From the NCBI GenBank assembly GCA_023101725.1, contig JALJCO010003433.1, forward strand, positions 558,001-622,000: a stretch of 64,000 nucleotides of DNA. The letters are read 5' to 3'. Below the pieces are notes generated by a model. That model made no database searches and was not told where the DNA came from. It was given only the letters and a program-made list of their open reading frames with translations. A program made the position numbers and the translations under genes. The DNA comes from Atherinomorus stipes. Its lineage: Eukaryota; Chordata; Actinopteri; Atheriniformes; Atherinidae. Positions 50,685-62,000 of this stretch are shown here, piece after piece (position 1 is the stretch's first letter; the number at the start of each line of letters is the position of its first letter).

Positions 50685-52805
50685 TTGAGAACATAGACTT
50701 TATTCATTTCATATAAAAATGACGCAAAAACTTTAAAAAATTTGAACAGGTGCTTCAGGTATCTTCACAGGGACAGGAGCTGGCCTGTGTCACAGACAAC
50801 GGGGATCACACCGAGCAAACGGTGGCATCTCTAAGTCACCCCCACAATAAGCTCCATCAGCTGCAACCTGTACAGAAATCCACCAGCAGAGGACAGGGTA
50901 AGCCTGACCCAAAACCACTGCACCCTTTAAACTCCTCCTTCTCTACCTACATCCATGACTCCTCCTTGCTTTCCTTCTTTTTCCCTTTTCTCCTTCGTCT
51001 AACTTTCCTTTTTTTTTTTTACATTCTGACCCTTTGTGTCCCTAAGCCCTCCTCCTCTGATTGGTTCCAGACGTGCCACTGAGCTCTTCTTGCCGACTCA
51101 ACATTCCACAGCTGGAGACTGCACACACACACACGCGCACACACACACATACACCTCTCCTCCTCCCCTCCCCCCTCAATCTTAGTCCAACTCAGGGAGC
51201 AAAAGGAGCTGTTTTCTCTTTTTTCACAGCAGCTCAGTGAAACACCAAAAGCATTGGACAGAAATGGCTCCAAAGCATTCCTCCAAGCAAGAAGAGAAAA
51301 ATATGATCACAGGCAAAGGCTAAAGGAGAGAAGTTAAATATTTGGAATTAATTCTGGTCATTAAACTCTGTGCACACGTGAAATCTTTACATGATCTAGA
51401 AGGACAGAGCAGAATGTGGGGTGTCTCTCAAAACAATGCTGAATTTGGCACAGTCTTTGGCTTTTTGCATGTATGTGCAACTGGGTTGTCATATGGGTGT
51501 CAACTGGGTTGTCCAATAAAACTATAAGCATATCTTAATGTCTTTGCCAATTATACAAGTCAAATCACATTACAAACTCTCTGTCTTTAAGAGTTCGAAA
51601 AAGAACTGAATGCCTTGGTGATGTCACATCCAGAAAAGTGAACTGCAGATCATAAAAATGATGGATCAGACAGATATCAAATTACAAACCCCTCACTTTT
51701 ATAGTGCACGCAAAGAAAATTACTACCCTGAAAAATTGCTGAATCAATTCCAGATGGTGGCACAAATAGCCAAGGCAAACAAAAATTATGAATCACCGAG
51801 CAGGAAGTGCATCCTTGAGATGATGGCTAAAGGAAAGTGGAGGACTGAGACCGAATTAGATCCAAACCAGAGTGAAAAAAGTGCCAAAATTTCCACTGAG
51901 CCATGGAGGCTCAAAATATGATCATGTGATGACAACCCTCAGTCCTGCTGTGCTAAAAAAAAGACAATGTTGTCTATTTAAAGAGCAGTCTTCAATACAA
52001 AGTTCTACTTATGTGCACAATTATAGTGTGTGCCCTCAGACGGTTTGAGGTCAACGGTCTCTGTCACCTTCCACACGTTCACATTTGGACTTCTTCCTCC
52101 TCTGCTTGCCTGACAACTGCAGTGCTGACGTGTCAGAAAGGAAGAGAGAGGCAGGCTCACCAAACCACACATGCATCATCAGAAAACAGTTCTCTACAGC
52201 TGCGTAGATAATGACAAATATGTGAAAAAAACAAAAACACAAGTTCAAGTTCGGGTTAATACTGACACGGCAACAAAAAAAAAGATCATTTTTGGTCCTG
52301 AAGAAGACTATTACAGGATGGAAGGAAAGTTTAGTTAAGAGTCTTCCAAACAAAATAGGAAGAAGAATGAAAATATACAGTGTGCAAAAACTGACTTTGG
52401 CACCAGGGAACACAGAAAGGAGTTATTTGAAAACAAAGAAAATGGTTTTACACTGAATATTTCAGCTGCAATGAAACTATTCCCAGTAGATCAATTATTG
52501 CCTTCATGAACGTTTTTTGATAAAAGCGAATGGAAGCATCGGATTCATCAAAAGATCAACTGCTAGAAGTGTTGGAAAAATGAGGATTTTGAAGTTAGAG
52601 ATTCAATTTAGAATTCAATCATCTGCTGCGCTCTACACAGCCTTTCAGCAATTTAAAAATATCTTCTGGTTTCAAAAGAGACAAAAATAAACATACACGA
52701 AGCCACAAAGTGTACCAGAATCTGAGTCAGCACATTACAATCAGCCTCTCTTGCGCAAACTTGGGTCCAGTCCTGGGTGGGTTGGTCGGTCCAGCGTGGC
52801 TGGAG
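50685..52805 (-). other. putative mrc2 3' untranslated region
   Basis: Non-coding sequence follows the mrc2 stop on the minus strand. No AATAAA is seen on the minus strand close to the stop; the first candidate is at 50704-50699, with a second at 50581-50576 and an ATTAAA at 50222-50217. If the first is used, the 3' UTR is about 2.1 kb. It contains a (CA)n-type tract near 51121-51152. Extent is inferred only from the signal. Confidence 0.35.
50699..50704 (-). terminator. candidate polyadenylation signal AATAAA for mrc2
   Basis: A canonical AATAAA on the minus strand about 2.1 kb past the mrc2 stop, followed by GU-containing sequence (TGTTCTC, GTGTGTTC) downstream on that strand. Such hexamers are frequent by chance in AT-rich DNA. 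Confidence 0.3.
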
Positions 52806-53026
52806 CTACTCCGGCTGCTCGTTCAGCTCCATGTCAGACACCAAGATGTTCTTCTCCGCCTGCTCGGCGAGACTGGAGTTGGTGCGGCTGTAGCGAGCCC
52901 CCTCGTAGGAGCCCCGCGACCCAACAGTTCGCCGACGGTACAAGTAGATCACGGTAACTATCAACACCACCAGCACCAGGCCCGTCACCATGACAACAAT
53001 GAGTGTGGGCAGGTGGTCAGCATCCA
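52806..53026 (-). CDS. mrc2: mrc2 last coding exon: transmembrane helix and cytoplasmic tail
   Basis: The acceptor is CCATCTCTACCCAG (phase 1 in); the stop is TAG at 52808-52806. It encodes DADHLPT, a hydrophobic segment of about 22 residues ending at YLYRRR (stop-transfer arginines), and a tail with SYEGARYSRTNSS and EKNILVSDMELNEQPE. In mammalian Endo180 the leucine-valine pair with an upstream acidic residue drives clathrin-mediated uptake; both are conserved here. Confidence 0.97.
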
Positions 53027-56000
53027 CTGGGTAGAGATGGAAGAATCTGGATTAGCATACATGGTTTACTTTACAGAACACAACACAAACAAAAAGCTAA
53101 ACTCTTCAAGTTGAAAAGCAAACTTACATGTGACAGGTGATGTTTCAGCACCTGCAAATCAAACAAGGAGCAGTTAGCAAAACTAATTGTGCTGATACAA
53201 ACTCTATTTCTAAAAAATAGGCATTTTTGAAAATGAGGTCATAGTCAGATATGTAATTTGTTAACTGATTTAATCTTTCTGCAGTTGTGCTTGAAACTTC
53301 AGATGTGGATTAAAGAAAAGGTTAAATTCACCATAGTAATTTGAATTTAAAACAAACTGAAAAAAGTAATAATAAATAAAAGTGTACAATATTATAATTC
53401 AGTTATATGAATTTTCAATTTTGAATTGTGGTTTTAAATAATAATAAGAAGAAAAAAAAAAAAAAAAAAAAAAAATGTCCCAGAAAAAATAAAGCATTTT
53501 GTTAATAAAAAGGGGGTAAAAATATCTCTCAGAAGAGGAGGAAAATTGGGGGGGGGAAAAAAAAAAAAAGAATGAATGATTTTTCAAAGTGTTGCTGAAA
53601 AAAAATTTAGCTCAGGGGCCCCATCACGCTTGTTTATTTTTTTTATTTTTTTTTTTTTTTTTTTTTTAATATTTTTTTTGGTCAAAAAATAAAAAAAATA
53701 AAATTTTTTATATAAATAATTTTTTAATTTTTTTTTTTTTTTATATTTTTTTTTGAGTGATTTTTTTTTAACTTTAAAGGAAGAGGATATTTAACAAAAA
53801 ATAAAAAAAATAAAAAAAAAATATCCCCCTAAACTATATCTGTTGCCAGTGATGATGAAATGTAGACTCATCTGATCACTGAACAGAAACCCGCTGTCTT
53901 TCTGTCCCCGTAGAATGAGATAGTGTTTACAGAACTTGGTAACACTGTTGCATGAAGTTGTTATATGGCTTCTTCGTCTATATCTATAAGACTGTTTCTC
54001 TTGCAATGTTACTTGAAGACTTCAAGGTCTTGCTCAGCCATCAATGGTTTCCATCTTTGTCCTTTAGACACTCAAACATTCCCAAATTCCCTGAATTTAC
54101 CCACTTACATGTTGAAGGATCAAAAGTCTTTGTAAGTTTCCAGTAAGAAATGCTATTGGGAACTTACTGATCTTTTACTGATGGAGTTTGGCATAAAGCG
54201 GGGAACCATGCTTCTTTTATACCTAATCCTGACACCCTTACCTGTCACCAAATACTTTCCTGATGATACAGTCTTTGAGAAAAGGAGTCATATATTCTAT
54301 AAACTTTTCTTGATAATTTGCTTCTGTCTTGACATGTTTCATTGCGTGTTGCTGGCAATAAATAAATGTTTCGTTTACACATTCTAAAGTCAATAAAGTT
54401 GATCAATGAAAAAACTGAGAAGTCTTTTTTTTGGGATTTCTGTGTCTTAAATTGAGGTAATTTTTTTTAAAAAGTTCAAAATCACATTTTAGAAATGTCT
54501 TCATTTTCGGGAATTGGGTTGGTGCTAATTAATGTTTATTATGAAGCTTCTTGAGGATGTTGAACTCAGTTGTTTTTGAGCTGTTTTAGCTAACGTTTTG
54601 GATAAGTGGCCTCATGTTTTTGTGCGTTCTTACTGCGAGGCCGCTTGCAGATGACTCCATGTGTGCGATTTCTGCAGGAGCCCGGCTTCCACAGGCCGCT
54701 GTTGCTCTGGATCCAGAAACAGGAGTTGATAGACAAGACAGAGAAAGCCACATCACGTGCTTCCCAGTTGGTAAATGACATCTCTGTCTCTTCACTCCAC
54801 ACGAGGGCTCTACCTGTGTCAGGAACACAAACACATAAGCCCCGTTTCCACCCGCGGGTCTGGGTAAGGGGGGCGGGGGGGGGAGGGTGGGGGGGGGGGG
54901 GGGGGGGATGGTTTGGTTTACTCTGGGTTTCCACCAAACAGTAACCTCAACTTTTATGGGGGGGGAGAAGAATTAAGGGGAGCGCGGTGATATGGTATTG
55001 TGACATCACCGCGGCGTCGTTTAATAAAAAAAAAAGAGCCGCGCGAGACAGGAGAAAGAAAGAGACAGGAGGGACTTGGATTATGGTGGATGATGGGGGG
55101 GGGGGGGGGGATTTAAATAGAATATTTGGTTGTGGGTCGCTTCCTCTGGGGGGGGAGGGGAGGGAGTGTGGTAAGTGGGGGGGGGAAAAAAGGGTGGGGG
55201 GGGGGGGGTGAAGGGAATGCATTGTGGAGGAGGAGAAGGGGGGGCGGCCGGGGGATACACATTCAGAGGAGCTTAAAAACCTGTACTCACAACCTGTACT
55301 GCCTCAGTTTTACAGGTTTATTGGATTCAATCTTCCTATTACCCTGATAAACAATATTTAATGGAATTTCACATAAATTATTTAATTGTCTAGCTGATGA
55401 TAATACAGTTTAAATAGATAAGCTTTTCTGGAATAAATGATCTTGCTTAATCACATGTATTTGACAAGAGTGGCTGTCATAGTCATATTTAATTTTCTTA
55501 ATTAATTGTTTAATGATTTTACTTTAAATTAGATTATAATAAATAAGATAAACATATTAAATTTGATAAACTAGCTGCAAGAAAATCTTCTTTCAAAACA
55601 AAATTTTACATATTTGTGCTTTATAAATATCTGAAGGTTAATAAGTATTGTGCCATGGAGAGAGATGAAGGGGACTGTCTGAAGCTGTGGTGCTGGACCT
55701 TTAACACTGATGCCCAGCCAAGCTCCATGCGCCTGTTCTGCATAGCTCTGGATGTGTTCCCATATAAAGCCGTTCTCTGTCTCATCCAAGATGGACAGAA
55801 GCTCTGCTCCCACTAAAGAAGGACAAAAAGAAAAACCAGAGATGAAGAGAAACAGAATTGATCACACAGAGAAACTGAACGACGGGGACATGTGCTCAAT
55901 GAAACACTTCTAAATTTAGATGTATGGATGTGTTTTGTCAATTGTTTGCTGTGGAGAAGGTCAGGAGTAGTGCAATCTATTAGTTTGTTAGTCAGTATTG

Positions 56001-59000
56001 TGAGCTGCATGGGTAGAGATCTGAGGCCACCTCTAAAATGCTTTCATACTTTTTTTACAGGATGTGTGAGCATCCTGCTGCAGTTTAAGACTTTGCAGGT
56101 TGAAGGCATAACAGTGATTTCTGAAGGGCACCCATGCCCATTCGCCCAGAGAATGAGGGCACTGTCCGGGGTAGATCCACTGATGGCTCACAGGCTCATC
56201 TGCAAGGAGAAACCCAACAGCGATAAACACATGGGTGCAGGCATTTACACTTTCCATTTGACTTTTCAACATTTGTTGTAGCTTTCTGTTATATTTGCTT
56301 ATTGTATCACACACATACTGCTAATCTGACAGATGGCGGCCTCCAGTTTAGCATCACAGGGTGTCATAGTCCACTGGCCAGTGGTGGTCATGTGGCCACA
56401 TCCAGCCATCTGATTGGGCTCCCCATCTTTCCAGTTTGAGTATGTTGTTTCTTCATCACCCAGCCAGGTAAAGCTCCGTCCCTGAACCACACACACAAAA
56501 GAGTTGCATTTTTTCAACTGTTTCTCTTAAACTGGAAAAAACTGAATTTAACTGACTCTAAATAAAACAAAATGAGAGATGCGTGTTTATCGGCTCACTC
56601 CGTAGTTGTAGAGGGCGATCCAGGCTGGCTGGTGCAGGCTGTTGATAAGCAGTGTGAGGTAAGCTTGCTGGAAGGGATCCTTCACTATGGCCAGGGTCCC
56701 ATTCAAAGATTCACAGAGGTGAAGAGCACCCGTCCAATCCAGATGCTTCTTCACAACACGGTATGTCACTCCACCCAGCTCCACGGGTTTTGACAGGGAG
56801 GTAGGAATGAGGGCCGGAGCCGGAGGCAGACCTTGATCTTAAGTCAGATGTGATGATTTACTTCAACATCTCTCTTTGCAAACTGATTTAACTTCACAGT
56901 TCTTATTACTGGATATCACACCTTGTTGTTTTTGACAGATGAAGCCATTACTTTCTATCTCACAGGCTCGGGAAGCCCACATGCCAGATTTCTTCTGTGG
57001 GTTGCCATGAATCATCACCACACAATTCCCCTGAGGTGACAGATAAATCATCAGAACAGCAACAGTCTGATGACAAAGGCAAAACATGAATAGTGACGGG
57101 CGAGAATTGTAAGTACCGGCGTCCTGTTGTGGTGTGGACCGCTGTTGTCGAGCGGCTCTCCAGGTGCCCAGTTGGTGTAGCTGAGCAGACCAGTTTTGGT
57201 CCACTGGAAGTGACCCTTAGAGTCAGAAGTCAGGCCCACCCAAAGGTCAGTGCTGGCATTCTTCAGCAAGGTGGTAACAAAAGCTGTGATAGTAAAAAAT
57301 ATTTGCATGTTAGAGTGAGGAAAAACCTCCTTTACTTTCCAAGTTGTGACTTTTAGACGACTGCACTCTGCTGTAATTACCTTGCTCCAAATGATTGGAA
57401 ACAACTGCCAGCAGGCCGCCCTGCGCCTCACATTTCAACTTGGCTGCAGACCATGTGACCCGGGATGACTGATCAAACACCCTGAAACACTAGAGACAGA
57501 GCAGATGTCACTGTGATGCTGCGCCTGCTGCTTGCGTTACCTGCAGTATTCTGTTTAGTTATTTGTGGATCCTTGATCACCTGCATCCAACTTTTTATTG
57601 TAAATGTTGCAGATCTACCTTATGCTGGTAGGAGGACCATCCAACCGGACAGCCTGATGGCAGATGAGGGGATGATGGTGTTGGAGGAATGGTCCCTGTC
57701 ACATTCACCCTCTTACAGATGTAGGGAAGGTCAGAGTGACACTTCTGATCCCCCCAGTCACCTGTTAGGTGTGGAAAAACACAGTGAGTGCATTACATAT
57801 GATTGGTCTGATAAGACTATTTCTGGTTGAGCTCACCTTTGCTGGCGGACATGTGGACACATTTGCGATCACGGCTGACCGGATGCGGCCTCCCAAGGGC
57901 CCACGAAACATAATTGAGCACGGAGTGGTCAGACCAGCGGAAACGCCCGTCGTTTTCATAGGTGTGAAGCCCGAGCCACCAGCTGTCAGCCTCCACCTTC
58001 ACCATCTGAGGGTGAGATGAAAACTGTCAAGTGCTGTCTGCGTCTTAAGCATATCAGGCTTGTTCATAGAGAAGGAGAAGTGCAGATTTATAGCCAAGCA
58101 TGGCTGCAGTTACTGTTAGAACATTCTTAGCTTTAATTATGGCATTTTTCTATTGCATGGTACGGTACTAAACAGCTTGATTGTTTTTGGATTTCTATCA
58201 TGTAGTGCCGCATAAATGATACTTATTTTTGGTCTTGCCACAGTCAAGGCTCTCAAAGAGCTGGACCAAAGCAAAACTGTGAGAAAATGACACCAGATAT
58301 GCTCCAAGACCTAGCAAACAATACTATTTTTGAACAGTAAAGCAAGACTACCAGCAGCAGCTACATTTTTGTCCTAATGACCTGTCTTTCAATAACAATG
58401 GAAGCTTGCAAATCCATGCCATGGACTATTTTGGAAAAGTTCTCAGTTTGCTTGCAGATGAAAAACCATCACTGTGACAATGAGTAAAATATTCCGCCTA
58501 CCCTGTGATGCTACCATGCAGTGGAAAAACACCATTACGCACTGCAGTTGCTATGCAGAACATGGACACCAGAATAACTTAGCCTCTTCTGGTATGCAGC
58601 TTTCTGGTTGCAGGACACTTGAATCTATGAGGATTTTGACAAATGAGCTGTACCTTATGTAAAGTGTTAGCCAAGAAAGCCTGCTCCTCAGCTGAGTGTA
58701 CAGAGGCCAGGGAGGACCCAAACCAGGAGCAGATTCTCTGGGCCTGGTCCCAGGTGGTACGGTGGTTGAAAAATTTGTAGTCAGCCTCTTGAAAGGTAAC
58801 CCATTCAGGTGAACTGGCACCTGAGACACAAGAAATAAGATGTGGTAGAGGTGATGCATATTAAAGTTGTTTGGGGAAAAAAATTGTGGCTAATTTGTTT
58901 ATGTGAAGAACAAAAAAGAAACAAAAACTAAGGAAATAAGACAGACCTTCAGCATCTTCTGGAATCTTCTCAACACTTCCTAAAAACACATTAATGACAA

Positions 59001-62000
59001 GAAAAAGGAGGAAGAATATAAAATTATTCCAAGTATTCAGTGTTTCAGAGAGATGGCAAATTGTAGCAACATACAGTAATAGAATAATTATATATGCAGA
59101 GCTGTTATACCTCTGGGAAGCTTGCAGATCCAGTCTAACTCTGAATCACATTGCATGGCCAACCAGGTCATTGTGCCCAAGTCTGTTGCAGCACACTGCC
59201 GTATGTTGTAGTAGTAACGGCCAAAGTTCTGGTATGTTACCTGAGACACGAGCAAAGAATGCATTCAAGCATTTTTAATCAGCTTTTGTTTGAACAGAGT
59301 GAGCTTTGCATGCAGTTTTCACTCACTGCAAGTCCATCACTCCACTTCCAGCTGCCATTGTCCATGGGGTTCCTTCGGTTCAAGCCAATCCAAAACCAGT
59401 GCTGCTCATGTTCCTCAGACTCCCTGCGGTCATCATCATTACTATCATTAGTATCATCACTCAGTCCATGATGAATGTGAAATAGGCACAAAATGATAAT
59501 CATTCTGTTTATGTGGATGGAAAAGATTTATACTTCTTCCTTTTTTCAGAGCCACTCAGCATGACCACTTTTTACATGGAGGTTTTCACTGGGCTTCCAT
59601 CCAAAATATTGTGTTTAGCAGATGGACCAGGATTTTTCAGGTAAACAGTAAGTAAAACTTATTTTATTTGCCTTTTCATTAAACAAAATGCTGTTCTTTT
59701 ATACAATTATTTTTATGTCTATGTTCTCACACATGCATAAAAGTCTCAAAAGGCAGGGTGGATGATGTTTTCCAGCAGCATTTTTTACTATATTGCTTTA
59801 AATCTCCTTCACACCCCAACTGCAGACAATTAATCAAATGCTCTGACACAAAAATTTAAAAATTTAGTCACCTGTGGAACGAACAGGACTGAAAAAAACC
59901 AATCCAATTGTCTTAAACGGCCCATCCTTATTGATTGAATGATGATATCAAACTCAAAGGCCATTTGTCTCCCCCAACCCTGCCTTTAAATTATTTATGT
60001 TGTCTGACAGTTTAAAAATCTGCCATGAAACTATGTTGTATTATCATTGAAATCATCATCACAGAGATCCATACCCACCCAAATGTTTCATGGAGGACCT
60101 GCAGAACAAAGTGTTCCTCTTCAGGGCCGCTGATACTCAGCAGGTTGGCTCCATGTTTCTGACAGAACAGGTGAGCCTGCAGCCAGCTCTGCTTCTGCTC
60201 CAGCTGGGAGGAATGAAACACCTGTGCACAGGCGATAAAAGGAGTTGAATCTACTGCCAAGTGATGCACACTGCATCAACAGTCGTCCTCAAAATTATTC
60301 ACACCCTCCATTAAAGAAAAGGCCAAATTCACAACAGTAATTCAAATAACAAGAAACTAATAATAAATAAAAATTTTAAAAATTATAATTTGGTGAAAGA
60401 AAATATTGCTTTTGAACTGTGGTTGGGAATAAAAATTCTAAAAATAACAAACAAACAAAACTGTCAGACACATAGTGTAAGAGCACCTTCCCCATGAACA
60501 GTGAACCAAAATACCTGTCAATAGGTGGAGAAGTCTTTTTGATCATTAGAGAAAACACTTGATTGCAGTGATTGCCTCAAAAGTGTTGCTCAACAAAATG
60601 TTTGTTTCAGAGCCCCAACATGCTTGTTTTATTTTTTGTGTGTTTGTTTTTAAAATTTTTTTCAAACCACAATTCAAAATCAATGTCATGATTTTCCTAC
60701 GATTTTATATTCATTATTACTTTTGTCAGTTTCATCTTATTTCACTGACAGCTTTTTTTTTTTCCTTCTGGAGGGTATGAATCATTTTTAAGGGCGATCG
60801 TGCTCTTCCAGTCTACAGCACGTTGCTGTATCTTAGTGCTACATTGCTTTTGTGGGATGGACCTTGTAGCAGTAGCGCAGGTTGCTGTTGCTCTTCCAGT
60901 CGCTGGGACAGGAGCCACTGAGGCTTGGGGTGGGCTGAGGGTTGGGGAGCTCAGGGCTCAGAGCCGTGTCCTGGTTCTGACGGCAGATGAATTTCGCCTT
61001 CGCTGACGTACAGTTCCTAACGTCCCACAGACCTGTTGTGAAACCCGTGGCCATGGCAACGCAGCCGCCTTGGATGTTCACTGAAATAGACGCAGGGTGA
61101 AATGTAGGTGAGTGGAGAAGAGAAAGAGGTTGCGCTAATGTGTGGGGGTGAAAAAAGGAATAATGCAAACAAAATGTGAACACATTTCCTGTAGGGTAAT
61201 TATGAGTGTTGGATCTGGCATTTAGTCGTCTGAAAACACAGGAAGCTTATTCAGTCAGCTCTTTCTTGGCTCTGCTGTTCTGACATATGGATCATGTTAG
61301 AAAAATAAGTGTGTACATTATTCGTCGGCTAATATTTTACAGTTTGTTTATTTCATGATCCAAAAATCTGAAAGATTGTGGATCGTGAGAAACAGTGTGT
61401 GTCTGTTTGTGTGTTATGTGTGTGGGCTCACAAGCTTCCCAGCTTTTAAGGGCGACAAAACAAGGCCCTTCGGTTGAATTTTCGATGTTATTAAATGTCA
61501 ACCTTTAATCAGCCACATCAACAGAGGTAATAAACTAAAGCTTTAAACTGAGTAAAGGTCATACTCTTCATATCTTTGGATCAATCAGTGACTTTAAAGT
61601 CAGACAGCTCGCCCACATCTGCTTCAAGTCCTCATCTCCAGGTTTTGTGTAGAGATAACGGCTGATGTGAACCTCTATTCCATGAAAGCAGAGTTCTCTG
61701 TTTGCTTAATCAAAAGTAGCACATAGCCGGATTATGATGCTGATGACAGTAAAAAAAACAAAAACAAGACTGTTCGCCTGATAATCATCAATGTTTTAGA
61801 GTTAAAGGATATCAGGATGTCAAGAAAAAAGACCTGTGTCCAATCCATTTTTCTTTCTAGATCAAATCAAAAATTGGCTCTCAGTCAAACTGAACCTCAT
61901 GTTTTGGGCAATTGGAAATCCCCATGTAAAGATTAGATTAAACTTTAATAATCCCCCAAAGGGACTAAAGCTATTAAAGCGAAAGGTACGGGGAATTAAA

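Noticed and set aside
51658..51921. 87-codon plus-strand frame
   Set aside because: Lies antisense within the putative mrc2 3' UTR, without domain or splice evidence.
58551..58859. 102-codon minus-strand frame over the CTLD5 exon
   Set aside because: It is in the wrong frame; the real exon (58654-58820) in another frame gives a clear CTLD.
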